16,506 nucleotides of DNA, taken from contig JAICTU010000174.1 of assembly GCA_025936205.1 (NCBI GenBank), positions 1 through 16,506 on the forward strand, in the 5' to 3' direction. The notes below the pieces were generated by a model, which saw only the letters and a list, made by a program, of their open reading frames with translations, was not told the origin of the DNA and did not search any database. The DNA comes from Polyangiaceae bacterium. GTDB lineage: Bacteria; Myxococcota; Polyangia; Polyangiales; Polyangiaceae. The first letter of the stretch is position 1, and every line of letters starts with the position of its first letter. Both the position numbers and the translations under genes were made by a program. This document shows positions 6,107-13,560 of the stretch, piece by piece.

Positions 6107-7030
6107 ATGTACCGGTACCCACTGACCGTCGCTTCCGCGGCTCTCGCCGCAGGTTTTCAGCTGCTCAGCAGCACCGCCTTCGCTCACATCGAGCTGCAAG
6201 AGCCCTTGAATCGCTACTCGGACATCAAAGCGGGCGACAACAAGTCGTGCCCGTGCGGGTCCGGGACCACGAACCGCAGCTGCAAGAAGCCGGAGGAGTT
6301 GTCGGATCCCGATCGCTCCGAAGACCGCATCACCACCTTCGCGCCGGGCGATACCATCACGGTGCGCTTCGACGAGTACGTGGGCCACTCCGGGCGCTAT
6401 CGCATCGCCTTCGACCCCGACGGCGCGGATCTCGATCACTTCAACGAGAACATCCTGCTCGACGAGCCCGATCCCGGCGGCAACGTCGGCAACATGGGCC
6501 AGGGCTCGATGTGGGAGTTCGATGTCACGCTGCCCAACATGACGTGCGACAACTGCACGCTGCAGCTGATCCAGGTGATGGACGGCAACACGGTCGATCC
6601 GGTGCTCAACCCCGTGGACCGCGGCGGCACTTACTTCCAGTGCGCGGACATCCGCCTGGTCGCGGGCACGCCGGCAGGCGGCATTGCACCGGCGAATCCG
6701 ACGGAGCACCTCGGCCAAAAGGGCAAACCGAACACCACCCCCGCCACCACTCCAGCGCCGGCGGCCAACGCCACGGGGGCCACCGGAGCCACTGGCTCGA
6801 CGACGACCCCGGCAGTGATGGGCATGACCACCACGCCCGCCACCTCCAGCACGGGCAGCTCCGCGCGCGACACCAGCGTCATGCCGGTGACCATGGATGC
6901 GGAGTCCTCGGACAGCAGCGGTGGCTGCTCGGTGAGCGGCGCTCGTTCGAGCAACGGCGCCTCTGCCCTGCTCGCCCTGTCGGCCGCGCTGGTCGGCCTC
7001 GGCCTGCGCTCGCGGCGTCGCCGCCAGTAA
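6107..7030 (+). CDS. Secreted LPMO-like protein with MYXO-CTERM anchor (SCE4755-type)
   Basis: 307 residues. Residues 1-26 are a Sec signal peptide ending in STAFA, so the mature protein begins at His27 (HIELQEP). An N-terminal His after cleavage is the hallmark of copper lytic polysaccharide monooxygenases (LPMOs). The rest of a histidine brace is visible: His94 in YVGHSGRYRIAF and Tyr176-Phe177 in GGTYFQCADI, as expected for the second His and the axial aromatic. Cysteines at 48, 50, 59, 147, 150 and 179 suggest disulfides. Residues about 190-265 are a Thr/Pro/Ala/Gly-rich linker. The C-terminus carries a MYXO-CTERM signal: GGCS around Cys274, a hydrophobic helix at 286-300, then RSRRRRQ. 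I recall a myxobacterial family of this architecture named after SCE4755. The substrate is unknown. Likely role: surface-tethered oxidative attack on a polysaccharide, or copper binding. Confidence 0.87.
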   Translation: MYRYPLTVASAALAAGFQLLSSTAFAHIELQEPLNRYSDIKAGDNKSCPCGSGTTNRSCKKPEELSDPDRSEDRITTFAPGDTITVRFDEYVGHSGRYRIAFDPDGADLDHFNENILLDEPDPGGNVGNMGQGSMWEFDVTLPNMTCDNCTLQLIQVMDGNTVDPVLNPVDRGGTYFQCADIRLVAGTPAGGIAPANPTEHLGQKGKPNTTPATTPAPAANATGATGATGSTTTPAVMGMTTTPATSSTGSSARDTSVMPVTMDAESSDSSGGCSVSGARSSNGASALLALSAALVGLGLRSRRRRQ

Positions 7031-7042
7031 ATTGGTTTGGAT

Positions 7043-7082
7043 AGCGGGCTCTGAGGGCGCCCCGTTCGTCCTCGAGCCCGCT
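7043..7082 (+). terminator. Strong hairpin after the LPMO-like gene
   Basis: AGCGGGCTC pairs perfectly with GAGCCCGCT (9 bp). Inside it, after a one-base bulge, GAGG pairs with CCTC (4 bp) around a 13-nt loop. It starts 12 nt past the stop codon. No T-tract follows, so it is either a factor-assisted terminator or an mRNA 3'-stabilising structure. Confidence 0.6.
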
Positions 7083-7204
7083 GCGCGCCCGCGGCAATCT
7101 GCCTCACGCGGCGACCCAGCAATAGCGGGTCGACGCGGGGGGATTTCGGTCCTATTGGGTACACTCCACTCCGCCTTCGGTTCGCGGGGGCGGGGTCTTC
7201 CGGC

Positions 7205-8632
7205 ATGCCCAAGCCCGAATTCACCCTACGGACCATCTTCACCGCGATCGTCGTCACGGTCGCGCTGCTGGCGCTCGCAGTGACGACATCCGTGCTGCTG
7301 CTCACCGAGTACCTGAGCCGCTCCAGCGCCCAGCTGGCGAATGCGGTGGAGAACGTGCGCGCCGCGGAAGAGACGCAGATCGCGCTGCTGCTGCACGACC
7401 ACGCTGCCGACCCAGACAGCGCCACGCGCTACGAGAACGAGATGCTGGGGAACCTGGCGGCGATGCAGCGCAGCGCGCCGCCCGGAGAAGCAGCGCGGCG
7501 CGTGCAGGAGGCGACGCAGCTGGTGAACTCCTACATCGCGACGGCGCGCAGCGGCGTGCGCTCGCCGGAGCTGGTGAAGCAGCACGGCACGGCGTATCGG
7601 GTGCTGGACGAGATCTCGGACACCAACGTGAACGATGCGCAGCTGGCGCGAGATACGGCGGCGCGCTGGGATCGCTTGCTGCACGACGCCAGCCTCGCGA
7701 TCACGGCGCTCGTGCTGGTGCTCGCGATCTGGCTGGTCTGGTGGATGCGTAACCAGGCGTTTCAGCCGCTGTTCGCGCTGTCCGAGGCGATGCAGCGCTT
7801 CAGCCGCGGCGAGCGCGACGTGCGCGCGGTCGAATCGGGGCCAGCGGAGGTGCGCGACATGGCGGTGCGCTTCAACGAGATGGCGCGCACGCTCTCCGCG
7901 CGGCGAGAAGCGCAGATCGCCTTTCTGGGCGGAGTGGCGCACGACCTGCGCAATCCGCTCTCCGCGCTGTCCACGTCCGTCCAGTTGATCCCGCCGGGCG
8001 AGCCGCTGCCGCCCGAGCCGCGCATCCGCCGAACGCTCGATCTGGTGCGCCGGCAGCTGACCAAGCTGGAGCGCATGATCAATGACTTCATGGATATGAC
8101 CAAGATCGACTCGGGCACGCTGGAGCTGCAAACCGCCCGCCACGATCTGCGCGGGCTGGTGCAGGAGGTGGTGCAGCTGTTCGAGGCGACTCAGCCCGGG
8201 CATCGGCTGGAGCTCTCGCTGCCGGACGAGCCGCTGATGGTCGACTGCGACTCGCTGCGCGTGGAGCAGATCGTGAGCAACATCATGAGCAATGCGATCA
8301 AGTATTCTCCGAGCGCCAGCAAGGTCGAGATCCGGCTGTTTCGCGACGCCGACGAGGCGGTGATCGCAGTGCGCGACTATGGCATCGGCATCTCCGAGCA
8401 CGATCTGGAGCACCTGTTCGAGCCCTTCCGGCGTTCCCGCCTCTCGGAGGAGACGATCCCGGGGGCCGGGCTGGGGCTGTACGTGGTGAGGAGGCTGATC
8501 GACGCGCACGGCGGCCGCATCGAGGTCGACAGCGTCCCCGGCCGTGGGGCGAAGTTCTACGTGCGGCTACCACTGCAACGGGCACAGCCGGCGCCGGGCG
8601 AGGTGCGAGCTCAGCCTGGCATGCTGAGCTGA
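7205..8632 (+). CDS. Membrane sensor histidine kinase (orphan)
   Basis: 475 residues from ATG 7205. Topology: a membrane helix at about 10-33, a periplasmic helical sensor of about 130 residues (34-162), a second membrane helix at about 163-181, a HAMP linker (about 183-235), HisKA and HATPase_c. Kinase motifs are complete: the H-box GGVAHDLRNPL with phospho-acceptor His246, the N-box with Asn363 in SNIMSNAIKYSP, G1 DYGIGIS (391-397), F-box FEPFRR (405-410) and G2 GAGLGL (420-425). It should therefore be active as an ATP-dependent autokinase. Neither neighbour is a response regulator, so the partner must be encoded elsewhere, as is common in myxobacteria. The sensor is predicted helical and has no domain I recognise. 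It is convergent with the gene at 8645-9673, with only 12 bp between the two stops. Confidence 0.93.
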   Translation: MPKPEFTLRTIFTAIVVTVALLALAVTTSVLLLTEYLSRSSAQLANAVENVRAAEETQIALLLHDHAADPDSATRYENEMLGNLAAMQRSAPPGEAARRVQEATQLVNSYIATARSGVRSPELVKQHGTAYRVLDEISDTNVNDAQLARDTAARWDRLLHDASLAITALVLVLAIWLVWWMRNQAFQPLFALSEAMQRFSRGERDVRAVESGPAEVRDMAVRFNEMARTLSARREAQIAFLGGVAHDLRNPLSALSTSVQLIPPGEPLPPEPRIRRTLDLVRRQLTKLERMINDFMDMTKIDSGTLELQTARHDLRGLVQEVVQLFEATQPGHRLELSLPDEPLMVDCDSLRVEQIVSNIMSNAIKYSPSASKVEIRLFRDADEAVIAVRDYGIGISEHDLEHLFEPFRRSRLSEETIPGAGLGLYVVRRLIDAHGGRIEVDSVPGRGAKFYVRLPLQRAQPAPGEVRAQPGMLS

Positions 8633-8644
8633 ACCGCGTCCTCC

Positions 8645-9673
8645 TCACTCGTGCCGCGCGTACAGCTCGGCGAGCACATGGAATGCGAGCTTGGGCTCCC
8701 ACGGCAGCCCGGGGTAGGCACTGCTCACCCCGTTCTCCAGCACCTTCACCAGCCCGTAGGAAGCGCAGTCCAGATCGAGGTGCGCGTCTGCGCGGTGCGG
8801 ATTGAGGTAGCTCGCGAACGTGAACCAAAAGGCCCCCGCGACGGCCTCCTTCTCCAGCACGCGCAGCGCCTCACGCAGATACTGGACCTGCACCCGCTCG
8901 TCGCGCACCACGTGCTGCGTGAGGCGCTGCGGGCGCGCTGCCCGGTCGACGATGTTCCAGCCCAACGCGCCCCGGTCCTCGGCGCCGCGATACGTGCAAC
9001 AGCCGAACTCCGTCACCACCACCGGTCGCCCGTGGGCCAGGTACGGGCGCAGCTGTGCCCCGTAACTGTCGCGGTTGCTCGCGTCGAGATAGTGATCGAC
9101 ACCGACGATGTCGAACAGCGACCAATCCACGGGCTCCCAGCTGCCGGCCGCGTAGCTCAGCGGACCGTTGAAGCTCTGGCGCACGGCCTGCGCCGATTCG
9201 GCCAGCGCGCTCTGGAAGGCGCGGACCTGCTCCTCCAGGCTCAACCCAGCGGAGGTGAGCAGCGCTGGATCGGCGAGCGCGTGCAGGCGATCGAGCGGGG
9301 TGTCGCCGGGTAGAAAGCCCCGATTGAAGACCGTGAGCTCGCAGCCGAGCACGAACACGACGTTGCCCTGCGCGCGCAACGGCTCCGCCGCGCGGGCGGC
9401 TTCACGGAAATACGGGACCAGCTCCGCCGCGCTCAGCTCTGTCGGGAAAGGTGAGAACCACACCTCCAGCCCCAGGCTGGTGGCCGCTTCCGCGGCCACC
9501 ACGAGCCGCTTCACGTCGCGGCCGCTGATGCGCACGGCCGTGCAATGCAGGTCGCGTGCGATGATCGCGAGCTCATTGCGCACCTGTTCGGCGTCGAAGC
9601 TGGGCCGCGACAGCTGTTCCAGCGATCCGAATGGGGCGAAGCCCGTGTCGTAGTTGATGCCTCGTAACCGCAC
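8645..9673 (-). CDS. TIM-barrel glycoside hydrolase-like protein
   Basis: 342 residues from a GTG start at 9673 with an excellent Shine-Dalgarno site. The sequence follows a (beta/alpha)8 barrel: MRLRGINYDTGF at strand 1, TAVRIS (45-50), LEVWFSPFP (69-77), VVFVLGCELTVF (105-116), DIVGVDHYLDA (188-198), RPVVVTEFGC (216-225) and AFWFTFASYLNPH (281-293). Glu112 after strand 4 and Glu222 after strand 7 sit where clan GH-A retaining glycosidases place the acid/base and the nucleophile. Related proteins in actinobacteria and myxobacteria are often labelled 'abortive infection protein', which the sequence does not support. There is no signal peptide, so it is probably cytoplasmic. The substrate is unknown. 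It is divergent from the lipoprotein gene at 9830. Confidence 0.8.
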   Translation of the reverse strand: MRLRGINYDTGFAPFGSLEQLSRPSFDAEQVRNELAIIARDLHCTAVRISGRDVKRLVVAAEAATSLGLEVWFSPFPTELSAAELVPYFREAARAAEPLRAQGNVVFVLGCELTVFNRGFLPGDTPLDRLHALADPALLTSAGLSLEEQVRAFQSALAESAQAVRQSFNGPLSYAAGSWEPVDWSLFDIVGVDHYLDASNRDSYGAQLRPYLAHGRPVVVTEFGCCTYRGAEDRGALGWNIVDRAARPQRLTQHVVRDERVQVQYLREALRVLEKEAVAGAFWFTFASYLNPHRADAHLDLDCASYGLVKVLENGVSSAYPGLPWEPKLAFHVLAELYARHE

Positions 9674-9678
9674 CCTAC

Positions 9679-9684
9679 ACCTCC
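9679..9684 (-). promoter_or_regulatory. Ribosome binding site for the GTG start at 9673
   Basis: The minus strand reads GGAGGT, 5 nt before the GTG at 9673, an almost ideal Shine-Dalgarno site. It fixes the start of the glycosidase-like gene at this non-ATG codon. Confidence 0.8.
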
Positions 9685-9820
9685 GAGCGCAGTTCTAAGA
9701 CACCGCGGTCGAAGCCCGAGCCCGCGAGCAGCGAGATGTGCTGCCTGCCGCAGACCGCCACGCGGTCTCGGCTTATGTAGCCGGCTGGACCAACTACGAG
9801 TATTTCATCCGCCAGCTTCC

Positions 9821-9826
9821 AGGAGA
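9821..9826 (+). promoter_or_regulatory. Ribosome binding site for ATG 9830
   Basis: AGGAGA lies 3 nt before ATG 9830, supporting this start for the small lipoprotein. Confidence 0.6.
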
Positions 9827-9829
9827 ACC

Positions 9830-10306
9830 ATGCCCCCCTTGCCTGCGCCCAACGAGTCCGCCCCTGGCCATCCCCTGCTTCGACCGCTGGCTGCGCTGCT
9901 CGGCAGTGTGCTGCTCGGCTGCGGGGCATCCGCCGCACAGCTGGCGCGCGAGTCGCCGCACGTGCCGATCGCACACATCAGCGAGCTACCGGAGGCGCAG
10001 CGCGCGAGCGCGCTCGCGTCGCTGCCGCTGATGCTGGAGGTGCGAAAGGGGGACCGCTTCCCGATCGAGGTGGTGCTCGATTCGACGCTGCTGAAGCTGG
10101 ACACCGCGGGCGCGTGGACGGTGGAGGCGTTGCAGCCGTTCTTCGTGCTGCTGCGACCCGAGGGGCCCCCGCTGCTCAGCACGGACGGCGTGGACTTCGA
10201 GCAGCGCTCGCAAAACTCCTTCAACTTCGGCTTCAACGCGCAGAAGGATCAGTCCACGAGCATCCGGCTGGCGCTTCGACTGCGCCCCGCGGAGCCCGCG
10301 CGCTAG
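9830..10306 (+). CDS. Small lipoprotein of unknown function
   Basis: 158 residues. The N-terminus is a lipoprotein signal with an unusually long polar lead (about 17 residues), then PLAALLGSVLLGC with lipobox LLGC and lipidated Cys31. The residue after Cys is Gly, so outer-membrane sorting is expected. The mature domain (about 45-155) is predicted mostly beta: LPLMLEVRKGDRFPIEVVLDSTLLKLD, then AWTVEALQPFFVLLRPEG, then a polar segment with NSFNFGFN, ending in SIRLALRLRPAEPAR. I recognise no family. It stands alone: divergent from the glycosidase-like gene, and followed by about 340 bp of non-coding DNA before the glycan operon. Confidence 0.75.
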   Translation: MPPLPAPNESAPGHPLLRPLAALLGSVLLGCGASAAQLARESPHVPIAHISELPEAQRASALASLPLMLEVRKGDRFPIEVVLDSTLLKLDTAGAWTVEALQPFFVLLRPEGPPLLSTDGVDFEQRSQNSFNFGFNAQKDQSTSIRLALRLRPAEPAR

Positions 10307-10646
10307 TATTGGCGCGAGAAGCCGGGGACCCTGCACGCCTTCGGGGAGCCGTTGCCGCGACGCAGGTCGACGTTGCACAGCGTCGTACGTCACTGCGAAC
10401 ACGGATGACCGCACTCGCGCGCACGGCTGCTCGAGCGAAGCCGCGAGTGGACGTCGGTCGTCGACGGTAGCGAGCAGGCCCCGCGCCGCTCCCGGCTCGG
10501 ACCCATGGCCGTCAAGACGCCCGGAGGCGTCGCCGGAACAGTCAGGATCAGGTGGCCGGCCGCGCTTCGATAGACTATCCATGCGGCGGCCGAATTTCCA
10601 CCACGGCAGATCTGCTCCCCGCCTGGACCTCCTGGACTCGATCACG
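10307..10646. other. Non-coding stretch upstream of the glycan operon
   Basis: About 340 bp hold no convincing gene. The region contains an 8-bp inverted repeat at 10412-10449 and a 5-bp stem at 10452-10466 (CGTCG/CGACG). A weak -10-like TAGACT sits in the AT-richer patch near 10570-10577, not far before the first gene. It is the expected place for the promoter of the four-gene operon, but I see no confident -35/-10 pair. An in-frame ATG at 10581 would shorten this gap to 274 bp. Confidence 0.45.
10412..10449. repeat. Inverted repeat upstream of the glycan operon
   Basis: CACTCGCG and CGCGAGTG are perfectly complementary and flank 22 nt, which include the palindrome GCTCGAGC. This could form a cruciform or RNA hairpin in the leader, or be a regulator-binding dyad. 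Only the symmetry supports it. Confidence 0.35.
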
Positions 10647-11690
10647 ATGCAAACCGGCGAAAATCAGCTCGAAGGCCTCGCAGGGCAGCGCTTCTGCATC
10701 GTGGGCGGTGCCGGTTTCATCGGCAGCCACTTCACCGATGCGCTGCTCGCTCATCCCGAAGTCCGCCAGGTCACGCTGTACGACAATTTCTCGTCCGGGC
10801 GTGCCTGGCACTACGCCCATCACGAGGGCGACGCGCGCCTGCGCGTGATCCGAGGCGAGGTCGAGCAGCTGGACCAGCTGCGCGCTGCCCTCGACGGGCA
10901 CGACGTGGTGATCCACCTGGCATCGAACCCCGATATCGCGCGCGCCGCGACCGAACCGAGCATCGACTTCTGGCAGGGCACCGCGCTCACGCACAACGTG
11001 GTGGAGGCGATGCGCACGAGCAGCGCCAAGCGCATTCTGTATGCGTCCGGCAGCGGCGTGTACGGTGACCTCGGAGAGCGCTCGGCGACCGAGGACCACG
11101 GTCCCCTGGTCCCGATCTCCACCTATGGTGCCAGCAAGCTCGCCGGCGAGGCGCTGATCTCCAGCTACAGCTACATGTTCGATCTGTCGGCGTGCGTGTT
11201 TCGCTTTGCCAATGTGGTGGGCCCGCGGCAAACGCACGGCGTCGGTTTCGACTTCGCGCGCCGGCTGCTGGCGGCTCGAGCCGAGCGCCCCACGGGCCGC
11301 ATTGCTCTGCGCATCCTCGGTGACGGCACGCAGAGCAAGTCGTACATCCACGCGAGCGACGTGGTGCGCGCGGTGCTCACCGCGCATTGCTTCACGCAGC
11401 CCGGAGCCAAGGGCTCCGTACCGTTCCAGGCGTTCAACGTCGGCACGGGCGACTACATCACGGTCACCGAGATCGCCCGGCTCGCTCTGGAGTGTGTGGG
11501 CCTGGACCCCGCGGACGTGGAATTCCAGTACACCTCGGGCAACCGCGGCTGGAAGGGCGACGTGCCGATCGTGCGCTTCACCAGCGAGCGCATCGGCACG
11601 ACGGGCTGGCGCTGCGAGCGTTCGTCACGCGAGGCGCTGCGCCAGTCGATCCTGGCCATGTTGCCCGACCTGCGAGCGGGGCGGATGTGA
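10647..11690 (+). CDS. NAD-dependent epimerase/dehydratase (extended SDR, nucleotide-sugar type)
   Basis: 347 residues from ATG 10647. An alternative ATG at 10581 adds 22 residues without conserved character. A Rossmann NAD(P)-binding motif GGAGFIG lies at 20-26, close to the N-terminus as in UDP-glucose 4-epimerase relatives. YDNFSSG (45-51) follows strand 2, and IHLASNPD (89-96) precedes the active site. The catalytic triad is visible as Ser in YASGSGVYG (132-140) with Tyr160 and Lys164 in YGASK. FRFANVVGPRQTHGV and the later GDGTQSKSYIHASD are the usual substrate-side segments of sugar epimerases and 4,6-dehydratases. The exact reaction cannot be assigned. Its stop overlaps a possible GTG start of the next gene, so it is co-transcribed and supplies or modifies the sugar donor for the downstream GT2. 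Confidence 0.9.
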   Translation: MQTGENQLEGLAGQRFCIVGGAGFIGSHFTDALLAHPEVRQVTLYDNFSSGRAWHYAHHEGDARLRVIRGEVEQLDQLRAALDGHDVVIHLASNPDIARAATEPSIDFWQGTALTHNVVEAMRTSSAKRILYASGSGVYGDLGERSATEDHGPLVPISTYGASKLAGEALISSYSYMFDLSACVFRFANVVGPRQTHGVGFDFARRLLAARAERPTGRIALRILGDGTQSKSYIHASDVVRAVLTAHCFTQPGAKGSVPFQAFNVGTGDYITVTEIARLALECVGLDPADVEFQYTSGNRGWKGDVPIVRFTSERIGTTGWRCERSSREALRQSILAMLPDLRAGRM

Positions 11691-11698
11691 CGGTCGCC

Positions 11699-12952
11699 AT
11701 GGACACATCGCGCCTGGAAGCCGCGCGCGCGGCCTCGCCGCCGCAGAACAACGCGGCGGAGCTCGAGCCGGAGCTGCTCACTCCCGAGCACGACACCGCA
11801 GACCCGCTGCTCTCGATCGTGGTGCCCGCGCTCAACGAGCAGCTCACGATCGAGGACTTCATCTCCTGGTGTCGGGAGGGGTTGGAGAAGGTGGGGGTGG
11901 CGGGCGAGATCTTGATCGTCGACAGCTCGGCCGATCGCACGGCGGAGCTGGCGCTCGCGCGCGGCGCGCGCGTGCTGCGGACCCCCAAGCGCGGGCTCGG
12001 TCGCGCTTATCAAGACGCCCTGCCCTTCATCCGGGGTCGCTACGTGTTGATGGGCGACTGCGACTGCACGTACGACTTTCGCGAGCTCGGGCCCTTCGTG
12101 GAGAAGTTCCTTGGCGGGGCCGAGTTCGTCATGGGCTCGCGCTTCCGCGGCTACATCGAGCCGGGCTCGATGCCGCCCTTGCACCGCTACCTGGGCACGC
12201 CGGTCACCACCTGGATCCTCAACGTCATCTTCTCCAGCCGCTTCTCCGACATCCATTGCGGCATGCGCGGACTCACGCGCGAGGCGCTGCTGCGCATGGA
12301 TCTGCGCTCCCAGTCCTGGGAGTACGCCTCCGAGATGGTGCTGAAGAGCGTCCACATGCACCTGCGCACCGAGGAGGTGCCCATCCGCTTCCTCAAGGAC
12401 CGCGACGGACGGTTGAGCCATCACAAGCGCTCGGGCTGGTTCTCGCCCTGGTACGCGGCCTGGATCAATCTGCGGGCGATGTTCGTGTACGGCGCGAACT
12501 TCTTCCTGTTCAAGCCGGGTATCCTGTTCCTGGTCCTCGGCCTGCTCTTGACCGTGCCGCTCGCCACGGGTGACGTGACGCTCGGTCCCCTCACCTTCTC
12601 GCTGCACTGGATGATGCTGGGCGTGTCGCTGGCGATCCTCGGGTTGCAGTCGATCTACATGGGCGTGCTCACGCAGGTGTTCTTCGACTACACCGGCGAG
12701 GCAACGGAGCGCTGGTTGCAGCGCTTCCCGTACACGCGCACGGTGTTCCAGTCCTGGGCCTTGATGGCGCTGGGCGGGCTGGCGAGCGGCTGGCTCGCGC
12801 TCAGCTACGTCAACCACGATCTGCGTCTGGAGGAGGGCGCGCACGTCAACAACTTGGGCGTGTTCGGGCTGCTGCTGCTGATCGCGGGCTTCATGACGTT
12901 CACGTTCACCCTGGTGCTGCACTCCACGCGAGTCGCGGTGAGGCGGCGTTGA
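11699..12952 (+). CDS. GT2 glycosyltransferase, polyprenyl-phosphate type, with C-terminal membrane helices
   Basis: 417 residues from ATG 11699. A GTG at 11687, overlapping the upstream stop as GTGA, is an equally possible coupled start and would add VTVA. Residues about 37-210 are a GT-A catalytic domain: LLSIVVPALNEQLTIEDF (37-54), ILIVDSSADRT (71-81), GLGRAYQDAL (99-108) and the metal/nucleotide-binding Asp-Cys-Asp at 120-122 in MGDCDCTYDF. HCGMRG and the WEYASEMVLK helix close the domain, as in dolichol-phosphate mannosyltransferase-like enzymes. Four membrane helices follow (about 272-290, 302-325, 349-370, 386-408). Inferred role: transfer of a sugar from a nucleotide donor to undecaprenyl phosphate at the inner face of the membrane. 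The next gene's ATG overlaps its TGA by one base. Confidence 0.9.
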   Translation: MDTSRLEAARAASPPQNNAAELEPELLTPEHDTADPLLSIVVPALNEQLTIEDFISWCREGLEKVGVAGEILIVDSSADRTAELALARGARVLRTPKRGLGRAYQDALPFIRGRYVLMGDCDCTYDFRELGPFVEKFLGGAEFVMGSRFRGYIEPGSMPPLHRYLGTPVTTWILNVIFSSRFSDIHCGMRGLTREALLRMDLRSQSWEYASEMVLKSVHMHLRTEEVPIRFLKDRDGRLSHHKRSGWFSPWYAAWINLRAMFVYGANFFLFKPGILFLVLGLLLTVPLATGDVTLGPLTFSLHWMMLGVSLAILGLQSIYMGVLTQVFFDYTGEATERWLQRFPYTRTVFQSWALMALGGLASGWLALSYVNHDLRLEEGAHVNNLGVFGLLLLIAGFMTFTFTLVLHSTRVAVRRR

Positions 12953-13560
12953 TGCGCGATCGAGCCTTCGCTCAAAACTACGCGCCGACGGTCGTCGACC
13001 GCTTCGGCGTCTGGCTCTCGGCGCGCCAGATCCGGCGCTGGGTACCCAGCTTCGCGGGCAAGCGCCTGGCGGACCTGGGCTGCGGCTACCACGCGACGTT
13101 CGCGCGCACCGTGCTGAACGAGGTCGAATCGGCGACCCTGCTGGACGTCGCGCTCGCCCCCGATCTGGTGGCGCATGCGCGCGTGAAGTCCTGTATCGGC
13201 CCGCTCGCGGACACGCTGCGCACCGTCCCGGACGGCAGCTGCGACGTGGTGATGGCGATCTCGGTGCTGGAGCATGTCTGGGATCCACAGGCCCTGCTGC
13301 AGTCGATGCTGCGCATCCTGGCTCCCGGAGGCCAGTGCCTGATCAACGTGCCTTCCTGGAAGGGCAAGCGCTACCTGGAGCGAGCGGCATTCCAGTGGGG
13401 AGTGAGCCCAGCCGAGGAAATGGACGACCACAAGATGTACTACGACGAGCGCGATCTCTGGCCGCTGCTGGTACGAGCTGGCTTTGCCCCCAGCCAGATC
13501 CATTGCTTCTCCCACAAGTTCGGGCTCAATACCTTCGCCAGCTGCGCGAGGGCGTCATGA
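12952..13560 (+). CDS. Class I SAM-dependent methyltransferase (first of two)
   Basis: 202 residues from ATG 12952, whose A is the last base of the preceding TGA, a sign of translational coupling. An N-terminal helical region is followed by the SAM-binding motif I LADLGCGYHATFA (39-51). The acidic end of strand 2 is in TLLDVAL, and motif IV-like DVVMAISVLEHVWDP is at 98-112. The post-motif segment LRILAPGGQCLINVPS (120-135) is typical of Methyltransf_11-type enzymes. It is shorter than the second methyltransferase and has a distinct C-terminal part with MDDHKMYYDERDLWPLL. The context suggests methylation of a sugar or lipid-linked intermediate. The substrate cannot be assigned. Confidence 0.88.
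   Translation: MRDRAFAQNYAPTVVDRFGVWLSARQIRRWVPSFAGKRLADLGCGYHATFARTVLNEVESATLLDVALAPDLVAHARVKSCIGPLADTLRTVPDGSCDVVMAISVLEHVWDPQALLQSMLRILAPGGQCLINVPSWKGKRYLERAAFQWGVSPAEEMDDHKMYYDERDLWPLLVRAGFAPSQIHCFSHKFGLNTFASCARAS

Noticed and set aside
7226..8509. 427-codon open frame on the minus strand
   Set aside because: It is the mirror image of the histidine kinase gene, whose H, N, G1, F and G2 motifs are all intact on the plus strand.
9675..9974. Minus-strand frame ending in GRQHISLLAGSGFDRGVLELRSEV, just before the GTG at 9673
   Set aside because: Its last 50 residues look protein-like and it stops 1 nt before the next start, but most of it is antisense to the lipoprotein gene. Outside that overlap only a GTG-initiated 28-residue peptide without a good ribosome binding site remains. 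It could be a leader peptide, but support is too weak.
11453..13288. 611-codon open frame on the minus strand
   Set aside because: It is antisense to the epimerase, GT2 and first methyltransferase genes, has no domain, and has Arg/His/Ala-rich composition.
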